NCBI GenBank assembly: GCA_900539145.1
Contig: UQAX01000024.1
Span: forward strand, 1 to 40,464
Direction: 5' to 3'
DNA: 40,464 nucleotides
DNA from: an uncultured Blautia sp.
GTDB taxonomy: Bacteria; Bacillota; Clostridia; Lachnospirales; Lachnospiraceae
The notes beneath the pieces are model-generated. The model had not been told where the DNA came from, ran no database searches, and worked only from the letters and a program-made list of their open reading frames with translations. The position numbers and the translations under genes are program-made. Shown piece after piece: positions 6,610 to 14,878 of this stretch. Each line of letters begins with the position of its first letter. Position 1 is the first letter of the stretch.

Positions 6610-6664
6610 GCAGTGTCATAGTTCTATTTCTCTATAAAAGAACAGGACAGAAACTGAGAATTGC

Positions 6665-6937
6665 TTATAATAAGTCAACATACTGTTTTGCTTCTACTAG
6701 TCCCATGGCGGTAATTTCTCTCACTTTTTTTACCGCTTCTACTTCTTTTCCATTATTTTTAAGATGAAGAATATATTCTTTGTCTTCATCTGCTATATAA
6801 TATGTTGCCAACTGATTATTTCCTGTCTGTTTGCATAAAACGTCAATCTGATTTTGCTGGGCTTTTATTTGTTTTTTTAATTTATCAATTTCAATATAAA
6901 ATAAAAGACCTATAATAATTAGCAGTAGATATAACAT
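6665..6937 (-). CDS. Membrane-anchored protein with ribosomal L7/L12 C-terminal-like domain
   Basis: A 90-residue protein. Residues 1-16 (MLYLLLIIIGLLFYIE) are a membrane anchor. A short coiled coil follows (DKLKKQIKAQQNQIDVLCKQ). The last 35 residues, LHLKNNGKEVEAVKKVREIT and AMGLVEAKQYVDLL, match the helix-turn-helix core of the L7/L12 C-terminal domain. In L12 that surface contacts translation factors; here the protein is not ribosomal and its partner is unknown. The ribosome site GGGAGGG lies 7 bases before the ATG. It is last of a four-gene operon. Confidence 0.75.
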   Translation of the reverse strand: MLYLLLIIIGLLFYIEIDKLKKQIKAQQNQIDVLCKQTGNNQLATYYIADEDKEYILHLKNNGKEVEAVKKVREITAMGLVEAKQYVDLL

Positions 6938-7003
6938 AAATTTTCCCTCCCATGATTACCCATAAAAATTATCATTTGCCACGCTTGGTACATGCCCAAT
7001 TAT

Positions 7004-7384
7004 TTATTCCTTTTCATTCAACAATCCATTTATTCTTTCAACTGGAAATCTATCTTCAATATCAATTACTTCAAATAAATTTAAGGGTAATCCTTTTTCT
7101 CCAATCAAAGCAAGATATTCGTCAACAGCTCTACGGTCAATCATAATTTTTCCACGCCCTGCCCAATGACGATTACTTTCTTCCTTCTTTAATCCGGAAA
7201 TCCAATATTCATCTCCGTTTTCAATATCTATATAATTCGAATAACCGCTATTATATTTCTGAAAAGCATGATTATTAAAGTAAATAGTTTTCTTGGTTTT
7301 TGAAGTTTTTACATATCCAATCCATGCCGGGCCGTCATCAGAATATCCTGTTTTCAATTCAATATACATTAAATCTTTAATCAT
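7004..7384 (-). CDS. Conserved hypothetical protein
   Basis: A 126-residue soluble protein. Its body, MYIELKTGYSDDGPAWIGYV then KTIYFNNHAFQK and GDEYWISGLKKEESNRHWAG, matches small Firmicutes proteins that I recall being mis-annotated as fragments of 1-deoxyxylulose-5-phosphate synthase. They share no catalytic residues with that enzyme. The ATG at 7384 is chosen because AAGGTGAT lies 6 bases upstream; a TTG at 7399 lacks this. It sits between two-helix membrane genes and the L12-like gene. Function unknown. Confidence 0.75.
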   Translation of the reverse strand: MIKDLMYIELKTGYSDDGPAWIGYVKTSKTKKTIYFNNHAFQKYNSGYSNYIDIENGDEYWISGLKKEESNRHWAGRGKIMIDRRAVDEYLALIGEKGLPLNLFEVIDIEDRFPVERINGLLNEKE

Positions 7385-7444
7385 CTTTATCACCTTCAAA
7401 ATTCAAATTTTTTGCATTACTGATAATTTTATAAATATACTTCT

Positions 7445-7630
7445 TTATAAAAAAATCAATCTCACAATTAAAAGAAAAATGAAAATTCCAATAAAATAAG
7501 AAAGCGACATCTTAATATAATTTTTTTGCATAATACTATTCTCATCAAATAGTTTTGTTATTCCCGCATCAACAGAAATTACCAAAACCATACATACAAT
7601 AGCACCTAGCGCTGTATAAATAATCTCCAT
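7445..7630 (-). CDS. Small two-helix membrane protein
   Basis: A 61-residue protein with helices at about residues 4-20 (IYTALGAIVCMVLVISV) and 43-60 (LSYFIGIFIFLLIVRLIF), joined by a polar loop. The ribosome site GGAGG is 6 bases from the ATG at 7630, which is preferred to the GTG immediately upstream. It begins 12 bases after the preceding gene ends, so they are co-transcribed. No family recognised. Confidence 0.65.
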   Translation of the reverse strand: MEIIYTALGAIVCMVLVISVDAGITKLFDENSIMQKNYIKMSLSYFIGIFIFLLIVRLIFL

Positions 7631-7641
7631 CACTTCCCTCC

Positions 7642-7842
7642 TTACTTCTTATTTGAAAAATATTCCCAGCGAATATAAATAAACAAACTGGCGAAAAGAT
7701 AATATAATGCTGTAAGCCCCAACCCGTCATTATAAATTTCAATCAAAGAATGTCTTCTTATCAAGCCGACCACAATAACTGCAACCAGAAAACATATCGG
7801 AATAATTAGGTAAGTAACCAAAAAGCCGTGTTTTTTATCCAT
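7642..7842 (-). CDS. Small two-helix membrane protein
   Basis: A 66-residue protein with hydrophobic segments at about residues 7-27 (FLVTYLIIPICFLVAVIVVG) and 42-58 (LTALYYLFASLFIYIRW), and a basic C-terminus. The ribosome site TGGAGGTG precedes the ATG by 7 bases. It is the first gene of the operon running 7842 to 6665. No convincing promoter was found in the 140 bases upstream. No family recognised. Confidence 0.65.
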   Translation of the reverse strand: MDKKHGFLVTYLIIPICFLVAVIVVGLIRRHSLIEIYNDGLGLTALYYLFASLFIYIRWEYFSNKK

Positions 7843-7982
7843 TTAAACACCTCCATATTCAAAATTGTTTCATGTTCTAACGTAGTCTAGTACTTATATT
7901 TCTCATAATATCATACTTTGTAATTATTTACACCATTATAATCATAAAAAAGATTGTACTGTTGCATAATTTCCTATGAAAC

Positions 7983-8018
7983 AAAAAATAACGCAGACAA
8001 TATTTCTACTATCTGCGT
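7983..8018 (-). terminator. Terminator of leuS
   Basis: ACGCAGA (7991-7997) pairs with TCTGCGT (8012-8018). On the minus strand the stem is followed by TATTTTTTG. It ends 18 bases after the leuS stop codon. Confidence 0.75.
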
Positions 8019-8036
8019 CATTTCTATTCGCATGAC

Positions 8037-10451
8037 TTACTTCATGACAATGTTAATAATTTTCTTCGGAACATAAATTTCCTTTACAATATTTCCTGTC
8101 AATTTATCTGCAATGGCTGCTTTACCCGCTTCAATCGCTTCTTCTTTTGTCGCCTCTGCACTGATGGAAATTACAGTTTTTGTCTTTCCGTTAATCTGAA
8201 CAGGAACTTCGATTTCATCATCCTTCATAGCTTCTTCATCTGCTGTCGGCCACTGTGTGTGGAATACAGAGTCTGTATGACCATATTCCTGCCATAATTC
8301 TTCTGCCACATGAGGAGCAAACGGTGCTAAAAGCTGTACAAAGGCTTCAATAGTTGCTTTGTCTACGCCGCCTTCTTTTTTCGCAATCTCAATCAGCTTG
8401 TTATTGTATTCCATAAATCCGGAAATAACCGTATTCAGGCTGAAGCTTTCCAGACGCTGTGTAATGTCATAAACCAGTTTATGACGTATTTTTACCATTT
8501 CTTTTGTTTCTGCTACATTTGCTTCCTTGCTGTCCATAGCCAGTTTCCAAAAACGGTTAATGAAACGATATACACCATCAATACCTCTGTCATCCCATTC
8601 TGCGTCTAATTCCGGCGGACCTACGAATAATTCGTAAAGTCTTAATGCGTCACAGCCGTAGTCTCTTACTAAATCATCAGGAGAAACCACATTTCCTTTT
8701 GATTTACTCATCTTAATACCGTTCTTACCTGTAATCATACCCTGATTAAACAGTTTCAAGAATGGTTCGTCAAAATCAACTACGCCGATATCATGCAGGA
8801 ATTTTGTGTAGAAACGGGAATACAGAAGATGCAGTACCGCATGCTCTACACCACCGATATACATATCTACCGGAAGATATTTTTCTGCTTTTTCTTTGGA
8901 AACCAATGCTTCTGTATTTTTATTATCTACATAGCGCAGGAAGTACCAAGAAGAACCGGCCCACTGAGGCATGGTATTGGTTTCTCTCTTAGCAGGCGCT
9001 CCACAGCATGGACAAGTAGTGTTTACCCATTCTTCAATGCCTGCTAATGGGGACTCTCCTGTACCTGTTGGCTCATAAGACTCTACATCAGGCAGTGTCA
9101 ATGGAAGCTGGTCTTCCGGAACAGGCACATTACCGCAATTCGGGCAGTGAATAATCGGAATTGGTTCACCCCAGTAACGCTGACGTGAGAATACCCAGTC
9201 ACGTAATTTGAAGTTTACGGTTTTGCGTCCGATACCCATTTTTTCAATCATTTCAGGAGCTTCTTTTTTCAGAACCGCAGACTCCATTCCATTCCATTCA
9301 CCGGAGTTAATCATGGTTCCGGAAGCTTCTGTATAAGCTTCTGTCATGTTTTCGATTTCTTTTCCGTCTTTTGCAATAACCTGAATAATCGGAATATTGA
9401 ATTTCTTTGCAAATTCAAAGTCACGGTCATCATGAGCAGGTACACACATAATTGCCCCTGTACCATAGTCAGCCAATACATAATCAGATAACCAGATTGG
9501 AGTTTTCTTGCCATTTAATGGGTTAATTGCATAGCTTCCTGTAAACACACCTGTTTTTTCTTTATCCTGAAGACGGTCTACGTTAGATTTCATAGAAGCA
9601 TCATAAATATATTTTTCTACGGCTTCTCTCGTTTCGTCAGTTGCCAATTCTTTTGCCATCGCATGTTCCGGAGCTAATACCATAAAGGTTGCGCCGTGAA
9701 GTGTATCCGGTCTTGTAGTATAAACGGTGATTTTTTCGTCTTTTCCTTCTACTGGGAACTGAACTTCTGCACCATAGGATTTTCCAATCCATTCTGCCTG
9801 CATCTTTTTAACTTTTTCAGGCCAATCCAGTTTATCCAAATCATTTAATAAACGGTCTGCGTATTTTGTAATTCTCAGCATCCACTGACGCAGATTTTTC
9901 TTTGTTACTTCTGCGCCGCAGCGTTCACATTTACCGTTTACAACTTCTTCATTTGCAAGACCTGTTTTACAGGAAGGACACCAGTTAATTGGGAATTCTT
10001 TCTCATAAGCCAGACCTTCTTTGAACATTTTTACAAAAATCCACTGTGTCCATTTATAGAATTCCGGATCTGTGGTATTTACTTCTCTGTCCCAGTCATA
10101 AATAGCAGAAATATCATTTAACTGTCTTTTGAAGTTCTTTACATTTTCTGCTGTGGATTTAGAAGGATGCACACCCATTTTAATTGCATAGTTTTCTGCC
10201 GGAAGTCCAAAAGCATCCCAACCCATTGGATGAATTAAATAATATCCCTGCATCATTTTAAAACGACTCCATACGTCAGAGATTACATAGCCTCTCCAAT
10301 GTCCTACATGAAGACCGTTTCCTGATGGATATGGGAACATATCCAGACAATAATATTTTGGTTTTTTGCCATCATCAACATTTACCGGGTTTTCTTCCCA
10401 GTTTTTACGCCATTTCTGTTCAATCGCCTTATGATTATAAGGTACTGCCAT
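8037..10451 (-). CDS. leuS: Leucyl-tRNA synthetase
   Basis: Cytoplasmic class I synthetase charging tRNA-Leu, 804 residues, the normal bacterial length. The HIGH motif is HVGH (48-51, in PYPSGNGLHVGHWRGY) and KMSKS is at 580-584. The zinc-type CPSC...CERC pair lies near 160-180, and the CP1 editing domain is present (TTRPDTLHGATFMVLAPEHA). A further pair, CPNC and CPCC, precedes the anticodon-binding domain, and the C-terminal domain ends PKKIINIVMK. The ATG has a purine-rich AGGAGG site about 10 bases upstream. Expression is controlled by the Leu T-box leader directly in front. It is monocistronic, with a terminator just after the stop. Confidence 0.98.
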   Translation of the reverse strand: MAVPYNHKAIEQKWRKNWEENPVNVDDGKKPKYYCLDMFPYPSGNGLHVGHWRGYVISDVWSRFKMMQGYYLIHPMGWDAFGLPAENYAIKMGVHPSKSTAENVKNFKRQLNDISAIYDWDREVNTTDPEFYKWTQWIFVKMFKEGLAYEKEFPINWCPSCKTGLANEEVVNGKCERCGAEVTKKNLRQWMLRITKYADRLLNDLDKLDWPEKVKKMQAEWIGKSYGAEVQFPVEGKDEKITVYTTRPDTLHGATFMVLAPEHAMAKELATDETREAVEKYIYDASMKSNVDRLQDKEKTGVFTGSYAINPLNGKKTPIWLSDYVLADYGTGAIMCVPAHDDRDFEFAKKFNIPIIQVIAKDGKEIENMTEAYTEASGTMINSGEWNGMESAVLKKEAPEMIEKMGIGRKTVNFKLRDWVFSRQRYWGEPIPIIHCPNCGNVPVPEDQLPLTLPDVESYEPTGTGESPLAGIEEWVNTTCPCCGAPAKRETNTMPQWAGSSWYFLRYVDNKNTEALVSKEKAEKYLPVDMYIGGVEHAVLHLLYSRFYTKFLHDIGVVDFDEPFLKLFNQGMITGKNGIKMSKSKGNVVSPDDLVRDYGCDALRLYELFVGPPELDAEWDDRGIDGVYRFINRFWKLAMDSKEANVAETKEMVKIRHKLVYDITQRLESFSLNTVISGFMEYNNKLIEIAKKEGGVDKATIEAFVQLLAPFAPHVAEELWQEYGHTDSVFHTQWPTADEEAMKDDEIEVPVQINGKTKTVISISAEATKEEAIEAGKAAIADKLTGNIVKEIYVPKKIINIVMK

Positions 10452-10474
10452 TTTCTTTTCCTCCTGTATTGTAA

Positions 10475-10739
10475 AAATAAAGAAGCCCTCTCATCTCCTA
10501 ATTCAGAGACGAAAGGGCTTAAATTCCGCGGTACCACTCTAATTCACAGATGCTTATCTGTGCACTCATTTTTCTGTAACGGGAAATCCCGCCCAAATCT
10601 ACTTAAAGCAAAATACTGTTCAATTTGGGAACTCCAAGGCGAGTTGGGAAGCTTACGTATCTGCCTTGCACCAAACGGCAGCTCTCTTTATACGCAGTTT
10701 TTCTTAATACTCCTCTTCTACGTCTGTCTGTATGAAACT
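10475..10739 (-). promoter_or_regulatory. T-box leader (tRNA-Leu, CTC specifier)
   Basis: A T-box riboswitch: uncharged tRNA-Leu would stabilise the antiterminator and allow leuS transcription. The T-box sequence AGAGTGGTACCGCGG lies at 10540-10526. The terminator stem AAGCCCT...AGGGCTT with a following T-rich tract (TTCTTTATTTTT) ends near 10475. Stem I carries GAAGAGGAGTA and GGTG motifs. The specifier is read as CTC at 10643-10641, five bases before GGAG. The pheS leader in this window has TTC at exactly the same distance from its GGAG, which supports the assignment. Confidence 0.93.
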
Positions 10740-10745
10740 ATACAT

Positions 10746-10774
10746 ATTTTACTCAGTGGTTTCTTTTTTGTCAA
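10746..10774 (-). promoter_or_regulatory. Sigma-A promoter of the leuS leader
   Basis: TTGACA (10774-10769), 17 bp, TAAAAT (10751-10746), a near-perfect consensus. It is embedded in the last codons of the upstream membrane-protein gene, whose TAA stop forms the first three bases of the -10 box. Confidence 0.9.
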
Positions 10775-12422
10775 CCCCTGTCTCCGGTTTTTTATCACCT
10801 AAAGCCGTTACTGTGGAAATCGGTTCTCCCGGAATAAAATGTACGGTCAAAGTATCGCCTACATCATATCCCACAATTTCCGGATATTCTGTCACCGGAA
10901 CATCAAAAATATATTTCTGCGCTGTCTGTCCTGCTTCCAGTCCTTTTACTTCTGCGTTTTCACCACCCAGTGTAATATAGAAGTGAGAGTTTCCTTCAAT
11001 AACTGCCTGTGCCATCTTTTCAATGGTTCCTGTCATGGAAATATCACTTTCTGTTCCCACACCTGATGCAATACCATTGTCTGCCAGCAGTTTTTCATAA
11101 TTCTTCTCACATTCTGCAACGGTATCTCCAATGGCAACGGTCTGATATTTCTGCACATTTACCATAGCATATTTCTTTACAAGACCTGCGCCGTCCTTTA
11201 ATGCCATAAAGTATGTCGGCTGGTCTGAAATATTCAGCAGAAGCGGGAATGCCGCCTGATATTTCAAGTTCTGTACCTGACCTTCTGCGGAGTCCATAGC
11301 AGAACGCTCCTGCGCTCCGTCACAGGCATAATATCTTGTTTCCATAGTTCTCTGGTTCATCAGTACAAATCCTACGTTAGACTTATCTCCGCTGACTGAT
11401 GTAACACCGGTATATACCCATACGTCATCATCCAGTGCCAAATAGTTATTTCCGTCTGTTGTTTTCAGACATCCCTTCTGCCCTAAAACACTGTTAAAGA
11501 AACCGTTTTTCAACATTCCGTGGTAATTATAAAGCTCTAAAAGCAAGTCTGCCGGATATGCACGGTCTACCCACTGTGGGCAATCCTCAATTTTATAATC
11601 CTTTGTCTCACCTGTCTGTGCATTGCAAAGTACCACTCTGCCGATAGTCTGCCCTCCGAATAAACCGATGTTAAATTTCTTTACAGGACAAATCCAGTAC
11701 GGTGTTCCTTCATCGTCAATTTCAAAGCTTAACTGGTCAAACATATAAGTCGGATATTTAAAACGCAAATGACGATAAATGTTTCGGTTAAAATATTCTG
11801 ACTCTGAATATTTAATCGGTTTGTCCAATTTTACCAGTTCTGTATTCTGTGTTGCCATATCAATTCGGATATAGGCAGGAATTCCCTCCTTCTGGTTTGT
11901 CAGCCATTTAATTCCGCTGGCATATACAAGAGGTGTGACACGATAAGGCTGTCCCTGATAGTTAATCTGAGAATACAGACTGCTCACTTCAAACTGAGAC
12001 ACCATATCTACCATACTTCCCATTTTTCTGTTTCCCAGAAGCTCTGCGGAGTCTTTGTCTAACAGAGGAATTTGGTCATAACTGATTTCCTTAATGTCTT
12101 CTGTAAAATCTCTCTCTTCCGGTGTTACCAACTGCTGATATTTTTTCGCATTGACAATAGGGGAAGATAACAAAGTTCCCACACCATAAACAACAATAAT
12201 TGCAAGAACCAAAAACAGTCCTGCTTTCATAACCTTACTGCTTTTGATTTCCTGTGGACTGCGAAGCTTCTTGCGGATCGCATAAATTACCAGCAGTAAA
12301 ACAACTACCGTACCAAGGAAAAACCAAAATCCACTTTCGTGAATGTTAATTGCCGGCAATGTAATGTAATAATAAACAAATGCCAGAAGCAGTATACCAA
12401 GTCCTGCTGCAATTTTTTTCAT
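10749..12422 (-). CDS. Conserved membrane protein with large extracytoplasmic domain
   Basis: A 557-residue protein. Three predicted membrane helices lie near the N-terminus: about 4-22 (IAAGLGILLLAFVYYYITL), 32-50 (FWFFLGTVVVLLLVIYAI) and 66-86 (AGLFLVLAIIVVYGVGTLL). After them comes a long soluble domain rich in Tyr and Gly with repeated beta-like segments (PYRVTPLVYASGIKWLTNQK, TPYWICPVKKFNIGLFGG). The acidic C-terminus (KKPETGVDKKETTE) is disordered. Similar proteins occur across Firmicutes, sometimes labelled cell-shape determining, without known function. The ATG at 12422 is chosen over a TTG 21 bases upstream; neither has a strong ribosome site. It has its own promoter. Confidence 0.75.
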   Translation of the reverse strand: MKKIAAGLGILLLAFVYYYITLPAINIHESGFWFFLGTVVVLLLVIYAIRKKLRSPQEIKSSKVMKAGLFLVLAIIVVYGVGTLLSSPIVNAKKYQQLVTPEERDFTEDIKEISYDQIPLLDKDSAELLGNRKMGSMVDMVSQFEVSSLYSQINYQGQPYRVTPLVYASGIKWLTNQKEGIPAYIRIDMATQNTELVKLDKPIKYSESEYFNRNIYRHLRFKYPTYMFDQLSFEIDDEGTPYWICPVKKFNIGLFGGQTIGRVVLCNAQTGETKDYKIEDCPQWVDRAYPADLLLELYNYHGMLKNGFFNSVLGQKGCLKTTDGNNYLALDDDVWVYTGVTSVSGDKSNVGFVLMNQRTMETRYYACDGAQERSAMDSAEGQVQNLKYQAAFPLLLNISDQPTYFMALKDGAGLVKKYAMVNVQKYQTVAIGDTVAECEKNYEKLLADNGIASGVGTESDISMTGTIEKMAQAVIEGNSHFYITLGGENAEVKGLEAGQTAQKYIFDVPVTEYPEIVGYDVGDTLTVHFIPGEPISTVTALGDKKPETGVDKKETTE

Positions 12423-12463
12423 ACTTTCTACCAACCTTTCCAAGCAATTTTGCTTTGTTCAGT

Positions 12464-12492
12464 ATTGTATCATCCTTTTTATCCGGTTACAA
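12464..12492 (-). promoter_or_regulatory. Sigma-A promoter of the membrane-protein gene
   Basis: TTGTAA (12492-12487), 17 bp, TACAAT (12469-12464), about 40 bp upstream of the start codon and just downstream of the EF-G terminator. Confidence 0.65.
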
Positions 12493-12516
12493 CAGTAAAA
12501 CGTAATTTCCTGTGAA

Positions 12517-12583
12517 ATAAAAAAGAGGCTGCCGCTTTCAATACATATTCTGAATATTCAAAGCAACAACCTCTTATTTTTCA
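12517..12583 (-). terminator. Terminator of the EF-G-like gene
   Basis: On the minus strand a long imperfect stem (AAGAGGTTG...CAGCCTCTT, with an inner GAATATT/AATATG part) is followed by a T-run (TTTTTTA). It ends the EF-G-like gene and insulates the next promoter. Confidence 0.8.
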
Positions 12584-12599
12584 ATTTTCTATCTTTTAA

Positions 12600-14687
12600 T
12601 TATTCCTCTTCCGCTTTTGCACGAGCCGCAATTTCTTTCTCCTGAATATCAGAAGGCGCTTGTTCATAGCGGGCAAATTCATAAGAAAATTCACCGCTTC
12701 CTCCAGTCATGGAACGAAGGTCTGTGGAATATCCGTAAATGGAAAGCATTGGTACATCGGCTTCTACAACCGTGTAACCTTTCCGTGTAGTATCCGGGTT
12801 CATTCCCAGTACACGACCTCTTCTCTTGTTCAAATCGCCCATAACGTCTCCGGTAAATTTATCCAGTACGCTTACCTTCATGGATACGATTGGCTCTAAC
12901 AATACAGGTGATGCTTCCATAAAGCCTTTCTTAAATGCCTGAATAGCTGCTGTTTTAAATGCCATTTCAGAGGAGTCTACCGGATGATAAGAACCATCAT
13001 ATAAAGTAGCTTTTACACCTACTACCGGATAAGAAGCAACAGGACCTTTTAATACAGACTCCTGAATACCCTTTTCTACTGCCGGGAAGTAGTTCTTCGG
13101 AACTGCTCCGCCTACAACAGTCTGTTCAAATACATACGGTGTTTCCAAATCGCCGGATGGTTCAAATGTCATTTTTACATGACCGTACTGTCCATGTCCG
13201 CCGGACTGTTTTTTGTATTTATATTCTACGTCTGATTTTTTACGAATAGTTTCTTTAAACGGAACTTTCGGTTCAGATAAAACAATATCTACTTTATAGC
13301 GTTCTTTTAATTTGCTTACCACAATGTCCAGATGCTGTTCGCCGATACCATATAATAAAGTCTGACGGTTCTGTGCATCGTTGACTGCTTTCAATGTTAA
13401 ATCCTCCTGCATCATCTTTGCCAATGCCTGAGATACTTTATCGTCATCACCCTTATTTACTGTCTGATAACGTTTGTAAGTATAAGGAGTGGAAATATCT
13501 GTTTTACCATAAAGGATTGGCGTAGTCTTTGTAGCCAGTGTGTCTCCTGTTGTTACGGTACTGAGTTTGGCAATAGCGCCGATATCTCCCGCATGAAGCT
13601 CTGCTACTTCTATTGGTTTAGAACCTTCCAGAACATAGAGTTTGTTCAGCTTTTCTTCGGAGTCCTTGGATACGTTAAAGAGAACATCGTCTCCTTTAAT
13701 AACACCGGAGCATACCTTAACCAGTGAATATTTACCTAAGAAAGGATCTACGATTGTCTTAAATACATAAGCTGATTTTGCTTTTGTAAAATCGTAGTTT
13801 GCCTGATAAATTTCATTGGTTTTTGTGTTCATACCTGCACAGGTCTTCTGATCCGGACTTGGGAAATATCCGCAGATATCATCCAAAAGGTTTGCCACAC
13901 CCTGAATATTTACAGCAGAACCCATACATACCGGAATAATGCTTCCGTCAGAAATATTCATCTTCAATGCAGCGGAAACCTCTGCTACGGAAAATTCTTC
14001 TCCTGCAAAATAACGATCCATAAATTCTTCGCTGATTTCAGCCACAGACTCCATTAAAGTCTCATGATATTTCTCTAAATATTCATTCAGATATTCCGGA
14101 ACAGGGCATTCCTTTTTCTGTCCTCTTTCAATATATCTTCGACCTGCCTGTTTTACGATATTTACATATCCCACAAATTTACCGTCTTCTCGAATTGGCA
14201 TGTGCAACGGCGCAATTTTTTTGCCGTACAGCTCTGTAAGCTGCTCTACTACCTGACGATAGCTGACATCATCAATATCCATTTCCGTAACAAAGAACAT
14301 TCTTGGGAGATTATATTTTTCGCACAGCTCCCATGCCTTCTGTGTTCCTACCTGAACACCGTCTTTACCGGAAACAACGATAATCGCTGCGTCAGCCGCT
14401 CCTACTGCTTCTTCAACTTCCCCCACGAAATCGAAATAGCCCGGAGTATCCAATACATTAATTTTTACTTTTCCCCATTCAACCGGAATTACAGATGTAG
14501 AAATTGAAAATTTTCTCTTTATTTCTTCTTTATCAAAATCACTGATTGTGTTGCCATCTGTTACCTTTCCTAATCGGCTTGTAATACCTGATAAATAAGC
14601 CATTGCCTCTGCCAGACTTGTTTTTCCGGCGCCCCCATGACCAAGCAGGACCACATTTCTAATTCTGTCGGTTCTAAAAACGTCCAT
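12600..14687 (-). CDS. EF-G paralogue (EF-G-like translational GTPase)
   Basis: A 695-residue five-domain translational GTPase resembling EF-G2-type proteins rather than the primary FusA. The P-loop is GHGGAGKT (16-23). The G3 motif is DTPGYFDF (80-87), with Tyr83 where canonical EF-G and EF-Tu have the catalytic His. G4 reads TEMD (134-137) instead of NKxD. Domain IV is present (GGHGQYGHVKMTFEPSGD, then SYPVVGVKATLYDGSYHPVD), as is the domain V region (GRVLGMNP). EF-G2 proteins of other bacteria share DxPGY. Its role is unknown: possibly ribosome recycling, or slow or conditional GTP hydrolysis. GGGAGGT precedes the ATG by 8 bases. It is monocistronic. Confidence 0.92.
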   Translation of the reverse strand: MDVFRTDRIRNVVLLGHGGAGKTSLAEAMAYLSGITSRLGKVTDGNTISDFDKEEIKRKFSISTSVIPVEWGKVKINVLDTPGYFDFVGEVEEAVGAADAAIIVVSGKDGVQVGTQKAWELCEKYNLPRMFFVTEMDIDDVSYRQVVEQLTELYGKKIAPLHMPIREDGKFVGYVNIVKQAGRRYIERGQKKECPVPEYLNEYLEKYHETLMESVAEISEEFMDRYFAGEEFSVAEVSAALKMNISDGSIIPVCMGSAVNIQGVANLLDDICGYFPSPDQKTCAGMNTKTNEIYQANYDFTKAKSAYVFKTIVDPFLGKYSLVKVCSGVIKGDDVLFNVSKDSEEKLNKLYVLEGSKPIEVAELHAGDIGAIAKLSTVTTGDTLATKTTPILYGKTDISTPYTYKRYQTVNKGDDDKVSQALAKMMQEDLTLKAVNDAQNRQTLLYGIGEQHLDIVVSKLKERYKVDIVLSEPKVPFKETIRKKSDVEYKYKKQSGGHGQYGHVKMTFEPSGDLETPYVFEQTVVGGAVPKNYFPAVEKGIQESVLKGPVASYPVVGVKATLYDGSYHPVDSSEMAFKTAAIQAFKKGFMEASPVLLEPIVSMKVSVLDKFTGDVMGDLNKRRGRVLGMNPDTTRKGYTVVEADVPMLSIYGYSTDLRSMTGGSGEFSYEFARYEQAPSDIQEKEIAARAKAEEE

Positions 14688-14718
14688 ATGTAATACCTCC
14701 CAAATATATTATGTGTAT

Positions 14719-14747
14719 ATTTTACTAAAAAAATTGATATATTTCAA
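14719..14747 (-). promoter_or_regulatory. Sigma-A promoter of the EF-G-like gene
   Basis: TTGAAA (14747-14742), 17 bp, TAAAAT (14724-14719), about 30 bp upstream of the start codon. It is divergent from the tyrA promoter, with 58 bp between the two -35 boxes. Confidence 0.8.
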
Positions 14748-14805
14748 GTATTTTATTCAAATTAAACAAGTTTTTTTCTTCTTTTATTCGACTGCATCCA
14801 TAGAA

Positions 14806-14850
14806 TTGACAATTACAAAAACCTGTCATAAAATGATACTGTTTGACAGG
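14806..14850 (+). promoter_or_regulatory. tyrA promoter with overlapping inverted repeat
   Basis: TTGACA (14806-14811), 17 bp, TAAAAT (14829-14834). The inverted repeat CCTGTCA (14822-14828) and TGACAGG (14844-14850) brackets the -10 box and the predicted start point. That position is typical for repressor binding. No T-box or leader peptide is present between promoter and gene. Confidence 0.75.
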
Positions 14851-14878
14851 AGTTTAATTAGAAGGAGTATGGAACTAT

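Noticed and set aside
8762..9047. Plus-strand open frames inside leuS
   Set aside because: They are out-of-frame shadows of leuS without ribosome sites or recognisable protein features.
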